From Physcomitrium patens (taxonomy: Eukaryota > Streptophyta > Bryopsida > Funariales > Funariaceae), in assembly GCF_000002425.4 (NCBI RefSeq), contig NC_037266.1, positions 3,096,007-3,160,006 on the forward strand: a DNA stretch of 64,000 nt, written 5' to 3'. The position numbers were made by a program, and so were the translations under genes. The notes under the pieces were generated by a model. That model was not told the origin of the DNA. It did not search any database and saw only the letters and a program-made list of their open reading frames with translations. Positions 37,851-50,501 of this stretch are shown here, one piece after another; position 1 is the first letter of the stretch; every line of letters begins with the position of its first letter.

Positions 37851-39350
37851 CAATATACAATAATTAGTATTATTTGTTTAATATTTTATAAATGAAATTG
37901 TTATCTACTTTGTTTTTTGTAAAAAATCTAATGCAACCTTTTTACAACTTTATTCATTCTTAAAACTTTTAATGCAACTTTTCACCATGTTTGTTATTTT
38001 AAAGAGAGATTAGAGAGAATTGCATAATAGCTTTTGTCATGCCTTAAAAACTAGATGACAATACTATATTCGACAATATATTAAACTTATATTCGACAAC
38101 ATATTAAACTTATATTCGACAACATATTAAACTTAAACTTGCTTGCTTTTCTTTGATTTGAAAATAATATTTCTAAAAATATTATTAATATGTAATATTA
38201 ATATTTTATAAAAAATTATAATAATTAATAAAAAAAACCTCAAAATTTGTATTAGAAATTATAATTTAGATTTTTTTTCTTAATAAATTAGTTAAGATAG
38301 TCTAAAATTTAGATTTTTATAACATAATAATTGATTATTTATTACATTTATTTATATTTATTTAAATTCTTTTAAAATATTACTTTATTAAGTTTTGTGT
38401 GATATTAATAATATATCTTTTATGGTTTTTAGATATTTTTTTCATTTTGTTTTAAAACCATATTTTACTTTAATTTAGGAGTAAATAAGTGCATGGGTGC
38501 TTGTACTAATATTAATTAGCATCAATTAGTAATGTTTTTTGTGTTAGCAATAGTAGTGATCAACAATATATACAAATAATAAATTTTAAAGTAATAACTC
38601 TCTGTGACAATATCCATGTCAATGGCATCAAATGTACACGTTTAAATCAAAAAATACTTTATATTCTAAAGTTGCTTTGCATACAAACAAATATCTCTAA
38701 CTTTAATATACAAGATTAATAAAAATTATGCCATTGAACATTCAAAAAAATTATTAATAAATACATATTTTTCATACATATATATTTAAAAATATAAATA
38801 TAAAAAAGAAAAATATATATCACAAAAATGTGTGATTATTATTAAAGAAAATTATGAATTTTTTGTTCAATTAATATAACAAACATAATATGTCAATCTA
38901 GTATTACTTTTACAAGTAAGATTTATATAATGATAGAAGCTACTAAGAAGCATTTTAAAACATAAAAAATAAACACAATCAATTCAAATGAATATACACA
39001 CTTGCACACAAACATACACACATATTGCATAAATGCTTGTATTTTATTTTATTTCATTTAAAGTTAATCAATAACTAAATTCTAGATGTATAAATAAATT
39101 TACACATTTTTATAATAATTGGTTTAGCAATACTTTTTTTGGTGAATCAAAGTTAAAATAAATGTATATTAATTATTATAAGTAATACATCAAATTCTCT
39201 TGTAATTTTAAAACAATTTGCATAAAATATAAAATGCTTTATGAAAACCCATATATTATAAACTAATTATTAACTAAGAATCATTTATTTAGCTTAATAG
39301 AAAAGGTATATCCATATATATATAGAATGTTGTAAACAGCTTAATCTTAA
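37851..39350. other. Very AT-rich intergenic DNA
   Basis: No coding signal. It includes a short tandem array at 38065-38133. Confidence 0.6.
38065..38133 (+). repeat. Tandem repeat, 3 x 23 bp
   Basis: Three head-to-tail units of 23 bp of the form TATATTCGACAACATATTAA plus three bases. The first unit differs from the other two by one base. Confidence 0.9.
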
Positions 39351-40863
39351 AGCTCATACAATCTTTGTGTTAAATCACCAACCTCATCAAACAGTAGCAG
39401 CTTGCAGACCCTAACCTCATCCACCATCCATCAACACACATCTGGTGAAATCATTCATCCACAAACTGTCCAACGAACAGATACTTCCATCCACCCGCAG
39501 GATTTCCAACAGAATTTATCGGATGAAAACACGGAATCAACCTTCTTCGACGTCGTTCATATGGGCTTCAGTGCTGCTTTTGAGTGCATCAGCAATGGTG
39601 GAATTCATTCCTTCTCTATTTGTCGACATAAGTCCAAGATGGAGCACACATTGTAAGTAAGTAAGTAAGGTGGGAATCCTTTCACGGGGGATTGATAGAT
39701 ATGCTTTGAGGGTCATGGAATCTGCTCACATGTCTCATGATACCGACACATTTTCACCACCGAGAAAGATGCAGTATGTGGTCACATACTTCCACATGAC
39801 TGGATCATGTGTGGTGGGTTACAGAGTGGATCCACTTTGCTGCCTGATAAGTTGTGGACCTTGATGAAGCTTCATTTAGTTTTAAGATTGTGACTAGGCT
39901 TTGGACACAGGTGGATGAAAGTTTTTGGAGGCATTTCTGAGGGTACTTTGTAAAAAGTGATTCCATGGGGCTTGGTCAGGGATGGGTAAAGCGTCGATTG
40001 CAGCGGTGAAAATTTATTTCTGGAATATTGGGGTTTGAGGTTTTGTGGGAGTGGATTTTGAATTATTATACGTCCAACTCTCATGTCTAATTTCAGCCTA
40101 AGTCATTGTTGACCAATGCCGAGCTCTGAGACAGTTTTAGTGCTGATCATTGCGTTGTAGACCCATTCGAAGACGACAATCCCGTGACGTGAAGTGCCAG
40201 TAGTACTCCTGTGTGGTCTGGGTATTCAATTCCTCTTGTCTTGGCAATCTTCATGATGATGAGAATCGAATCTCCTACGCTTGTACACTGCATGTAGAAC
40301 ACTGGATGGAACACGTTGTTGAAAATTTATGGGTGCTGTTCAATTCTTGCATTATATTAACTGCTTGGGATGTCCTACATTCAATCCGTGTGAATTTGAA
40401 TTTATTTAGGAATGATGTTCGTTGAGCTCGAGACGAACATGCTTAGCCATGCTTGTACTCCCCACCTTTCTCACCCTCTTGGAATTTTTTGTTACTCATT
40501 GATATTCATTGAGTACGTAAGCATGTTCATTTCTAGGACAGAATACTGTACATTTCAATTCTTTGATTGCTTTACTTTACTGTTCTTTCCTTTGTCGTTT
40601 CATTTGTTGATTCAAAGTGCGCTCATTTTCCATCCAAGACCTCAAGACAAATGTGATGGTCACTTTAAGCCGTCCTTATACATTGGGACATTCTTGGTGA
40701 CAATGCTGCATGTATCTCTGCGATTTTAGAACGAGCACTGCCCCGGGTTGGATGTTTTCACATAATTCGCGACAGTTATGTGTGCCTTGACGGCTTACAC
40801 GCATTCCTAACGTTATTGATGTTCAGGCTGTAGGTTCGAATTCATTTTGAAAAGATATATGTC
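39351..40863. other. Mixed-composition region upstream of the CAD-like gene
   Basis: Composition rises to about balanced, as in transcribed or promoter DNA. Short frames (39402-39656, 40412-40729) lack recognisable domains. It could hold a 5' UTR of the next gene or an unrecognised transcript. Confidence 0.4.
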
Positions 40864-43213
40864 ATGGGAGAAGCGCCGACTTTGCAAACACTTGGATGGG
40901 CTGCGCAGAACTCATCTGGTCTCCTAGCTCCCTACAAATTCAAGCGCAGGTGTGAATGTGCTACACCTTGACATGGAGCTTGACGGCGGCGTATGGCAAT
41001 AATTGATCCATTTGTTATGCATGCAAACGCTCTAAAATCTAGGTTGGGCTCAAAATGTCTATGCATAGGGTGATCCACTAGCGACCAACTTAGAATTTGG
41101 AATGAGAAGTTTATTAGTTGAAGTATGCATACGGAAGATGTTTCTCTTCTCATGAACTGACCAGAAAAAATTCATGTACATTAATATACAGTTTTCAGAA
41201 GCTGCATGTGGACTATTTGGTTGGGTTCTGATTAGAATGTCCACGTGTTTTAATTAATGAAATTAATCGTGATTTGCTGTGATTTGGCTTCATTGCAGAG
41301 TTACTAGACCAAATGATGTTACGATGAAGGTAAAATATTGTGGAATTTGCCATTCTGACGTTTGTCAAATCCGCTATGAGTGGGGAGCCTCAGAGTATCC
41401 TATGGTTCCTGGGTGAGTGCACTACTCGGCACATATTCAGAGTACTGGGTTTTTAACTACCAAATTATGAACGATATTTTCGGCATTTCCGTGAAGCCTC
41501 AATGAATTAGGTTCGCAACATGTGTGTGGTATTCAAATAGCGCTGAAGTGATGTAGTTTGCAGTCATGAAGTCGTGGGAGTGATGAAAGAAGTCGGATGC
41601 GAGGTGGCCGATTTCAAAGTTGGACAAACGACTGGCGTGAGATGCATGGTTTGGTCCTGTCAAACCTGTGAATCATGTGATGACGGCCTGGAGCAATACT
41701 GCCCAAAAAAGATCTGGACGTATAATGGCGTTGATACTGATGGCACCCCCACATATGGGGGATACTCGACGGAAATGGTCTGTGACCGCAAGTGAGTGAT
41801 TGAACTTATATCAGAATGTACATCTTAATCTAAATACGAATCATTTCAAGTTCTCTGTATAGCTGAATATCCTCGTTACCACTGTCAATCGCATGGGCAA
41901 ATAGTAATCTTTAAAACTGTTTTTTTCTTCTCGACAATTACCAAAGAACTCTTTACGATTCCCACTCGAATACAGTCCGATAAAGAATGTTGTTGGAGAT
42001 ATTAAGTCATAGGGATTAATTCGTGCTTTGTACGACAGGTATGTGCTGGGAATTCCAGAAAATTGTCCTCTAGATGCAGCTTCTCCCTTTCTATGTGCAG
42101 GAATTACCACTTTTAGCCCGATGAAATATTATGGAATGACAGAGAAAGGGAAAAGTTTAGGTGTGATAGGCTTAGGTGGTCTAGGCCGCATGGCTGTCAA
42201 GTGTGCGAAAGCCTTTGGACTGAGGGTGACAGTCTTCAGTACTTCACCCGGAAAGGAAAAAGAGTCGCGTGAACTACTTGGGGCTGATGATTTTATAATC
42301 AGCACGGACAAGGAAAAGATTAAAGTAAGTTTCATCCTTCGTTGTATTTTCATGCACTTGTGTGGACAATAATACTATGAAACCATTCAATCTCAAATAC
42401 ACCTTTTGAGCTCCTCAAGTTGAAGAGGCTTTTCAGGTCTTAGATATGTTGCAGGTTAGATTGGGGATTTTTTTTTAACTCAAGTCTGTTCTCACCTGGG
42501 AGAAATGGCTTGAATATTACGATTAAGAAAGTTAGCCTTTAAAATATGGTCACAACTCTCAACTAAGTCGACTTGAATATAAACTCACTGATCAATGATC
42601 TATAAATTGATTGCAGGCTGCTGAGTCGACGATAGATAATATCATTGACACTGTCTCAGCTGTTCACCCAGTGGACGTTTACCTTGGCCTTCTCAAAACC
42701 AATGGAAAATTCATTATGGTCGGCATTCCAGAAAGTCCTTTGCAATTCTCGCCAAATTCAGTTATTTCCTGTAAGTACAAACGTTTCAGATAGCGAAAGC
42801 TTTGTGTGAGCATAGCAGCAGACTATCGTGCACATCATGCATGCGTGTTGCAGTAATCAAGCCAACTACATGCTGCTCATATTGACCTTAGGAAACTAGA
42901 CATACTTGAGTTCATAGCCGCAGAACTCGAGACTGAATGATATTACCTGTGTTTTCAAGCTAACTATTGAATGACAGGAACCATTTAATACAGATAAACT
43001 CCATGAAATAATTCGCCGTTGACGTGATGATGTTTAGGGCGGCGCTGTGTGGGAGGGAGTCTCCTCGGGGGAGTTGCTGAAACTCAAGAAATACTGGACT
43101 TTTGTGGAATTTACCATTCTTTTGAACTCCAACAGCAAATGATGAACTGTTGGATCGTCTGCTGTATACAAACTCTGGAAGCATTCTGTGGGTGCAACTC
43201 GGAATGTAGTTGA
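40864..43213 (+). CDS. Cinnamyl-alcohol-dehydrogenase-like protein with altered C-terminus
   Basis: Six exons: 40864-40949, 41299-41412, 41564-41791, 42039-42324, 42617-42770 and 43038-43213. All junctions keep the frame, giving about 347 residues. It is a zinc-dependent medium-chain alcohol dehydrogenase. Catalytic zinc ligands are in GICHSDV and GHEVVG, the structural zinc cysteines are spaced C-x2-C-x2-C-x7-C, the dinucleotide-binding loop is [11 protein letters not shown], and a [11 protein letters not shown] segment fits NADP(H) use. CAD enzymes reduce phenylpropanoid aldehydes or related substrates. The last exon reads [19 protein letters not shown] correctly, then leaves the family pattern. 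The expected final 35-40 residues (VRYRFVIDV type) are replaced by a Cys-rich tail. A frameshift near 43115 probably broke the end, so it may be a recent pseudogene or a divergent paralogue. Confidence 0.82.
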
Positions 43214-45305
43214 GCAGAAAGTTTAGCAAATTCCACGCGAGGTAAGCAAGATTAGTTGTGTTGTGAAGGCATTGTTTTAGTGAATTCATTTCCTGAATTA
43301 CTTTCCCAAAAACTTATGGAGATACACCTGATATTTTTATATGTTACTTATATTGGCACTAGAAATTGATTTTGGGTTTGTCAAGAAATTCTATACGAAT
43401 TGGAATTGACTTGAATCTTCTACAATTTTTTGAAATACTGCAATTTAATAGAAGTTTGATTAATAAGTACTTACAAATTATATATGTTTTTTATTTTTTC
43501 ATATTATTTATTTATAGAGTATTAGGTAGTAAATTATTAAAATCTTAGATATTAATTTTTGGACTTTAAATAAAGAAATATTAATAAAGGCAAGGTTGGA
43601 ACAATCTTTGATTTTAAGATGATTTTTTTTTGAAAAATAATTAAATATTTTTCACTTCATTCTATTTAAAATTTATCTCATTTTTGCATTTAACTTATTT
43701 TTTAATATTATTGAAAGTACAGCATTCTATATAGGATGTAGGTTTCTAAAAAAAATTTGAATTTATATTTTAAATATAATGTGGTTAGGAGATAATATTA
43801 AAACAATAATAAGCCTCATATTTTGAACCTCATTACATCCTTTTATCTAGAAGTTTTAATTACCTATATTAGTAGTTTGTTGTTAAAATTTCCTTAATAT
43901 TAATATTTATAATTAAACAAAGTCCTCATTTAAGAATAGATTAAAGTAGAAGGATCAAAAAACATTTATTTTGAGCACTGTGTATTATTAATAATAATTG
44001 CAATTTTCTTTTCATCTTTTTTTTTGGTCTACTGCATATGAATTTTAGTATAAAATAAAATAAAATAAAACAAACTAGGAATGGAAAGTAAAATGTATAT
44101 ATATATATATATATATATAGATGATAATCTGATGTAGCATTTGCTTACAAATTGTAAACTTTTAAATTTCAAAATTGACATAGTGTGTACATAGCAATCT
44201 CAAAAAAGATTACAGTGTTAAATGATTGTGATAGAATTGCATATTGACAAAAATACTCAATTAATAAAAGCAGAAATTTGAACCTTACTTACAATAGATA
44301 AAACTATAATAAACATTTAAAATACTATATATATATATATATATATATATGAGTGTGTATGTGTTTTGTAAAATACATTGACAAAATTGACATTCTATTG
44401 TTAAATCTAATTTCTAAAAAGATACCATTAGAATTCTTTAAGTTTGATTTTATAATAAAAATTTGATATAAATTAACTTTAAATTTCTTTAGTTGTTATT
44501 TTGAAGAAAAATAGGACCAGAAATAATAATTTCTCTATCAAAAATAAGGACATTATCGAAAATAATTTCTTAATTTTATATAAAAAAACTCGAGGTTTAC
44601 CTTTTGTAGATGTATACTTAATTGTAGATTATTAAATGTTAAACTATACTATATAATTAGATCATATAGTATATATGTCTATCTGATCGGTTCATATCAT
44701 TATTTCCACTTCAAATAGAGTTAATTTGAAAAAAGCAACAACTATTCAATTTGGGTAAAAGACAGCCTGTATTAATTTAAAATTTTAGCATCCTTCAAAT
44801 TGTTTATTGCATGAGTTTCACAATTTATTACATAAAACATGAACAAATAGAAACATATCACAACATAAATCCAAGCTAACCCACAGAATCTCACATGACG
44901 AGAATTATAAGAACATTCAACATTCTTAGATTTTGATATGTAAGAATTCTCAATTGGTGATATATTGAATCGATACTCATCCACATAGAGAGAAGCCCTT
45001 AATCAGGCTGTATCTTCGTTCCCAAAAATGAGACAAACACTGGTCTACGAACAGATACTAAACCTTAAGTCTACTTATATGTCAATGTATGTGCCAGTAC
45101 AGAGCCTTTCGCATCAACCTAATGTTGAAGAAAAAAATTGTATGCGAAACCCCAGTCCTTTTAAAATGAGAACAGAAGGCAACAAGGATATAAAGACGCA
45201 TCGTCTGCTTCCAAAAAAAAAAACAAAAAAAAAAAAAAAAAATAGCCGTAGCGTTCGATTTCACAACCATTACCACGAGGAAAAAATGACCAACCCGAGT
45301 AATCC
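43214..45305. other. AT-rich intergenic DNA
   Basis: Very AT-rich, with TA arrays near 44096-44120 and 44326-44350. The final 300-500 bases before 45306 are probably the 3' UTR of the ferritin gene and include an A-rich tract (45211-45241). No other gene is seen. Confidence 0.55.
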
Positions 45306-47779
45306 TTAAGCAGCAGCAGCAGCTGGCTCTTGAGCTTCCTGAAGTTGCAGATCAAAGTGATAGACACCTGTAACCAGCACAAGTAGAGAAAAGGTTTTAA
45401 AAACTATATTCCCTGGGAAATACGAGCGAATTGTACAAAGCATCAAAACAAACCTTTCAGAACACACGACGAGACATACGATAGTACTTTTAGTTCGTTT
45501 ACTTTTCTTTCTTTTGGGTATCTTAACTCTGGAAAGTGCCAAAGAACGATGCTCACCGAGGAAGGACCAGCTCAAATGAGGTACATTATCAAACCGTTAT
45601 TTACTAACACAAATTAGAGTAAAAGTTCAAAATCGTACCGAGTCCTTTCCCAACTCTTCGCAGCTGAGAGACGTACTCTGACACCTTTTTGATTGCTTCA
45701 ACCTTCAACCGCCAACACCACCCTAATTAAACATAAATAATGGAATAGAATTGATGGGCTAAAAGTTTGATAGACCCGTTCCATAAAGCATCAATATGCA
45801 TTTCTCCTCTAGAGATTGATGCATACGAAAATACCTGCTCTGTAAGAAACTCTCCTTCAATAAAATCAGTCATCTGAGGATCATTAGCATCAGAGGCAGC
45901 CTGGCAAGTTCACAGCCACGATCACTGTAAATACGCTTGCAATACTGAAGAATGAAAATATACATCTGAACGCAATTGTCCGCTAGGTATACTGGGGATT
46001 GATCTAGGTGAAAAGAATCCACTTATATTCGAAATCTCACAACTTGAAAATCTCTTTATGTTGAGAAATTATCTTGAGATTGAGACAAACCCACTAAAAA
46101 CTTCGAAAAAAAAAAATGTTTGCAGCGGCTCTAATCCATTTGAATCACAAAATGCAACTAAAGGTTTGAACACAAGTTACCTGGTGCAGCTGCAGAAGCT
46201 TCTCGTTGGTCAATTTCTCCAATGCGAGTGCTAACTCCATTGCTGAACAGGCCATCAACACAAAAACGAAAAGTTGTCACAAAATGGATTCAACAAACCG
46301 ACATAGGAAGATAATGGATAAACGCGTTATGCATAAAGGTTACTGACCATAAAGAGCGTCTCCTTTTTCAGGATGATCGAACTCCATCACAGGCATGACA
46401 ATTGTTTGCAACTTCACTTTGCCTCCCCGTTGGTTCTGTAGCACACAAAATTGTCAGCATGTGAAGGATACTATACATCGCGACCATTATGTTACACAGT
46501 AAGCACAGAAAAAAAAAAAAAAACGCAACGGCTTGCATAGCAAGACGACAGATAGCTATTGATATCTTTCACCGACACCCTAATGCAGTCGAACTGAAAC
46601 TTTACTGCACTCATAGTCGTGGAAAAAGTTTAAAACACTCGTTTAGCGGACAATTGCGTTGAAAAACTCGAACCTGATATCTCATCAACTTCTCAGCATG
46701 GTCACGCTCCTCGTCACTTGCGTCTTTGAAATACCTGCAAATAATTTCAGAATGTGTCCGATACTCTATAGCAAATCTGTATTATTTGATAAAAAAGAGT
46801 GAAAGAAAAACAGTCTACAGGCTCCTAAAATGAGTGAATACTCACTGCGCAAGTCCTGGAAGCCCAACATTGTCACGATCGAAATAGGCGTGCAAAGCGT
46901 GATAGATATATGAAACGTTGTATTCCACACTGCAGAGCGAAAGAACACCATAAGATTATCAGCAACACCTTCATAAAGTCCACACTTCTCCAGAGATTGG
47001 AGCGTATGCGTAGAGTTTGCAACAGTCAATTTTTGTACATAGAAGTCATCAAAATTATAAAACTATTCTATCCTTGCCCAAATGGTTTTGCAATAATACA
47101 CGTAAAGACTCGGTATAGTGATCAAATCAAACCCAACAGTAGCTAAACCTTATGACATTACAAAACACCCCGTTAACAGACGCGAAGGCGCATAGTACTG
47201 TTGCTTTTCGTGTTTGAAAGAGGCAACAAACTCTTTCTATCCACTGCGCAAGTCAGTTCAATGAGACTACAGTTTGGTCCTAGAGTTCTGCACGCCTGAA
47301 ACATTCCGACAAACTGTTGCTCTGGTGCTCTCACTTCAGCGCTTTCATATACCTTCAACCTGCTCTATCAAAAGTAAAATTACGCACTGTTCAAACAAGT
47401 TCGATGAATAAAAGAAATTTAAAAAAAAAGAAAAGAAAAAGGTGAGGCAGTACTTGATCTGGTCATTGATAGCAGCCTCACAAGAAGGCGCGAACCGCTG
47501 ACGAGCCAGCGACTCGAATTGCGGCGACATAGTAACCTTTACAAGCTGATCCTGCACCTCACTAAAAGGTTCGAATACCACCCCGTTCACGGTCTGCATC
47601 GCCACCTCATTAGTAGAAGCTCTCACACCCAACACTCTCTTCTGCAACGCTTGACCTCCGTGTCGTAGCACTGCACCCTTGCAGGTAGCAGTAATACTCC
47701 CCGTTACACCACTCCTCACGGCCAGAGTAACAGCAGCCGCTGTGGTAACAGACGCCGCCGCCGCAAAAACACGCGCCAT
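45306..47779 (-). CDS. Plastid ferritin
   Basis: Eight exons on the minus strand: 47454-47779, 46846-46929, 46674-46734, 46348-46435, 46181-46242, 45835-45900, 45639-45702 and 45306-45367. All have GT-AG introns and stay in frame, giving about 270 residues. An Ala/Val-rich N-terminus (about 1-50) looks like a chloroplast transit peptide. It is followed by the plant ferritin extension peptide ([16 protein letters not shown], then SLARQRF) and the four-helix ferritin fold. Ferroxidase residues lie in [17 protein letters not shown] and [10 protein letters not shown]. The C-terminus ends in EPAAAAA. Ferritin stores iron as a 24-subunit shell in plastids and limits iron-driven oxidation. Length, intron number and sequence fit plant ferritins. 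No iron-responsive promoter element was recognised. Confidence 0.95.
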
Positions 47780-48780
47780 CACTGTATTACGACAACTCAA
47801 AACAATCTCTCCACAGTGATCTTCCCAAACTAACCTCGCAAAACAAGCCTCTCGAAAATTCTGCTCCAAAAAGGCAGGCACTCCTCCCTCAACTTTAAAA
47901 CGGTGAATAAAAGACAAAACCCTAACAAATTCGAGGAAAAAAAAAAAAAAACAAAACAAAACAAAAACGCTTGATGGCAACCCGCAAATGAAGCACTGGC
48001 GCCTCAATTCTGTCAATCTGTGGAGAATATTGCAGATCTGTTTAAAGCAACATCGGCTGCTGAATTAAACACAAGGGTGTGACTCTCCACAGCACTTACG
48101 AAGCGAAGCGCAAGGTAGGATGTGTGACAAGGGAGGCGGTTGCCTTTTACAGGTGGCAGAAGCAGAGCGACCCGTTTATTCGACCTAATTTTGATAATGC
48201 GCGAAAATAGACATCGCCACGCGCTTGGCGTGTGGAGGACAGAAATGCGGAGTGAAAAAGTGTTGGAAAGCAGTGGAAGAAATTTGTTGCTACTGTGGAA
48301 AACGGATCAGTAGTTTCCTCGGGCGTTGCGATGATGCGCGTTGCTGTCTTCTGTCCTGGAGCGTGCCGTTTCCGAAGCTCGTCGTCCAAATTCTCGCTGC
48401 GTGCGCATTCCGCGCCATGGACGGTAACGAACGAGCTGTTGTGAATGAACTTTCGGAGCCGAGTCAGCCATGTCTGTCTGTCTGTCTGTGTCTCTGTTTA
48501 GCTGATTACGGTTTCCATCTCCGCCTCTGTCTGTGTGTGAGCGGTCCATTTTCCTGAAGCTATGTGTGAAGTTGTTTAGATTTTCCTGAAGCTATGTGCA
48601 GAAGTCGGAGACGGCAACCCAATTTCATATGAAAGTATGTGTGAAGCTGTTTCGATTATTTTGGATAAGGCTCACGTCCTGTGCAGCGTATTAAGCTGTG
48701 ACTTGAGGATCTAAAGAAGGGTTCTCGTAATTGGTCAGCAAAATATTACAGGATAGTATAAGTTCCTGGCATAGGATCTT
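47780..48780. other. Upstream region of the ferritin gene
   Basis: Balanced composition consistent with a promoter and 5' UTR. It includes an A-rich tract (about 47939-47968), a TCTG repeat (about 48468-48490) and short frames on both strands without domains. The ferritin promoter is expected here on the minus strand. Confidence 0.45.
48468..48490. repeat. (TCTG)n microsatellite
   Basis: A short run of TGTC/TCTG units. A similar run occurs at about 56165-56188. Confidence 0.8.
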
Positions 48781-48922
48781 AAAACGACAGTTTATTTATT
48801 TCATTATATTTTAGCATATTTGTTTTATAGCTTGTTCCGTCAGTGGTTGTGTATTAATGGATGTGGTGATAAAATTTTGCCAAACTTAGGTTGTTTTTTA
48901 AATTTATTAAAAGTCATTTTCT

Positions 48923-48924
<2 letters not shown>

Positions 48925-48963
<39 letters not shown>
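48925..48963. repeat. (AT)n microsatellite
   Basis: A pure AT dinucleotide run of about 39 bp. Confidence 0.9.
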
Positions 48964-48964
<1 letters not shown>

Positions 48965-50361
48965 TTATTTAATTATTGTTCTTGCATTCTTAACCAAATT
49001 AGTTCTTTGATGTGTAGATTTGATTTTATATATTATTCAATATACTTGTAGATTTTTTTAAAAAAATAGTCTTAATAGGTATGTTGTTTAGTTACAGGAA
49101 AAAAATGCTATACAATACAATTGTTAAAAAAAAATTTAAGTTAATAATATGAATAAGAATAAGTTCTTTAAATGTTTATATATTAAGTGCATCATAAATG
49201 TCACGTAGAGGCAACTATAAAAACATATGGTAATTTCAAGTGTATATTTATTAATCAATAATTGAATACAATTGACTAAATAATTTAAAGTTATTTTAAC
49301 TTGGACAATATTCTTTTGTTTTGAACTATTTAAAAAAAAGAAAAAAACAAAAGAAAAAAACAAAAGAAATGTTGCTTTCTTACTTCTTCTTCTTCTTCTT
49401 TTCTTTTCTTTTCTTTCTTTTTTTTTTCCTACAAAACCTTGTTTTAAAAAATGCTAAACCATAATTTTTTTTAGAAATTTTTTTTTGTGATATTTAGATT
49501 TTCTTAATCAATCAATGATACGGATTTACTCCAAACTATTGCACAAGTTTTTCTTTTAAAAAAATCTTCAGACTCTCCATCTTAAGTGAAATTAAGTGTT
49601 TTAAGGTTTTGTGAAAAACATCCTTCTTGAATTCTATAAGTCTAACTTTTAGACATACAAAACTGTAAAAAATTGTTTAGTATTTTTTTAAATAGTATTT
49701 ATAATAAAAATACAGATAAAAAAAATACAAAAAAGTTTCTAAACAGAACTTAATCTTGGTTTTCATCTTTTTTTGTGATTAGAGAAAAGGAATATTATTA
49801 CACGTTTTTGTGTAAAAATTATAATTGTTATATTGAAGATAACTATTAAAATATAGATTGTACATGAGCTCTTTCCTTGTCTTACTTTGAATATATTTTC
49901 AACATTTTAAAGCATTCAAACTATGATGTCTGAGTTACTATTATACAACTATAGAATGTTACTACCATTTGTTAAATATCATGTTCATTTTGGTAAGATT
50001 AAACATATTTTATAATACAATCAAATGTTTGAAATGTACCAAATTCTTCAATAAATTGGGTAATGTAATTTTGCACTTTAATAATGTTAATTATGTTTTC
50101 ACGTACAAGTCTACAAACTAAAGAATTAAAACACATTTCTTACCATTGTTGGAATACAAATATATATAATTTGATATTTTTTCAACCACATAATTAAAAC
50201 ATATACCAAATAAAATAAATATTATATTATGTCAGCAATAAAGGATATCCTTTATTGCTAGGAAGGTCAACTTGGATATTCACCACAACTTCTGGATCTG
50301 ATCAGCATAAATTGCATTCATCAAAGGCACAGAATGATAGCGTTTTTTTTTGTTTCCTGCA

Positions 50362-50387
<26 letters not shown>
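50362..50387. repeat. (AT)n microsatellite
   Basis: A pure AT dinucleotide run downstream of the kinase gene. Confidence 0.9.
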
Positions 50388-50392
<5 letters not shown>

Positions 50393-50501
50393 TCCTTCCA
50401 CCTGCATGCAGCGGAACATATGACAATCGAGTTTTCCTAAGGGTATAGGGAATGATCCTAATTCTGTCAAACATGCAAGTGTGCATATTTATTGAAATCA
50501 T

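Larger units (their letters stand above)
48781..50501. other. AT-rich intergenic DNA
   Basis: Holds (AT)n at 48925-48963, a TTC/TTTTC pyrimidine stretch near 49383-49430 and (AT)n at 50362-50387. The last part is probably the 3' UTR of the kinase gene. No gene is supported. Confidence 0.55.

Noticed and set aside
38065-38133. Possible CRISPR-like array
   Set aside because: Three head-to-tail 23-bp units without spacers, in a plant nuclear context; a simple tandem repeat.
45211-45245. A-rich tract as a processed-pseudogene tail
   Set aside because: It lies downstream of an intron-containing ferritin gene with no retrocopy beside it.
48225-48557. 110-codon Cys-rich plus-strand frame
   Set aside because: Its Cys and Leu content comes from a TCTG microsatellite; no motif.
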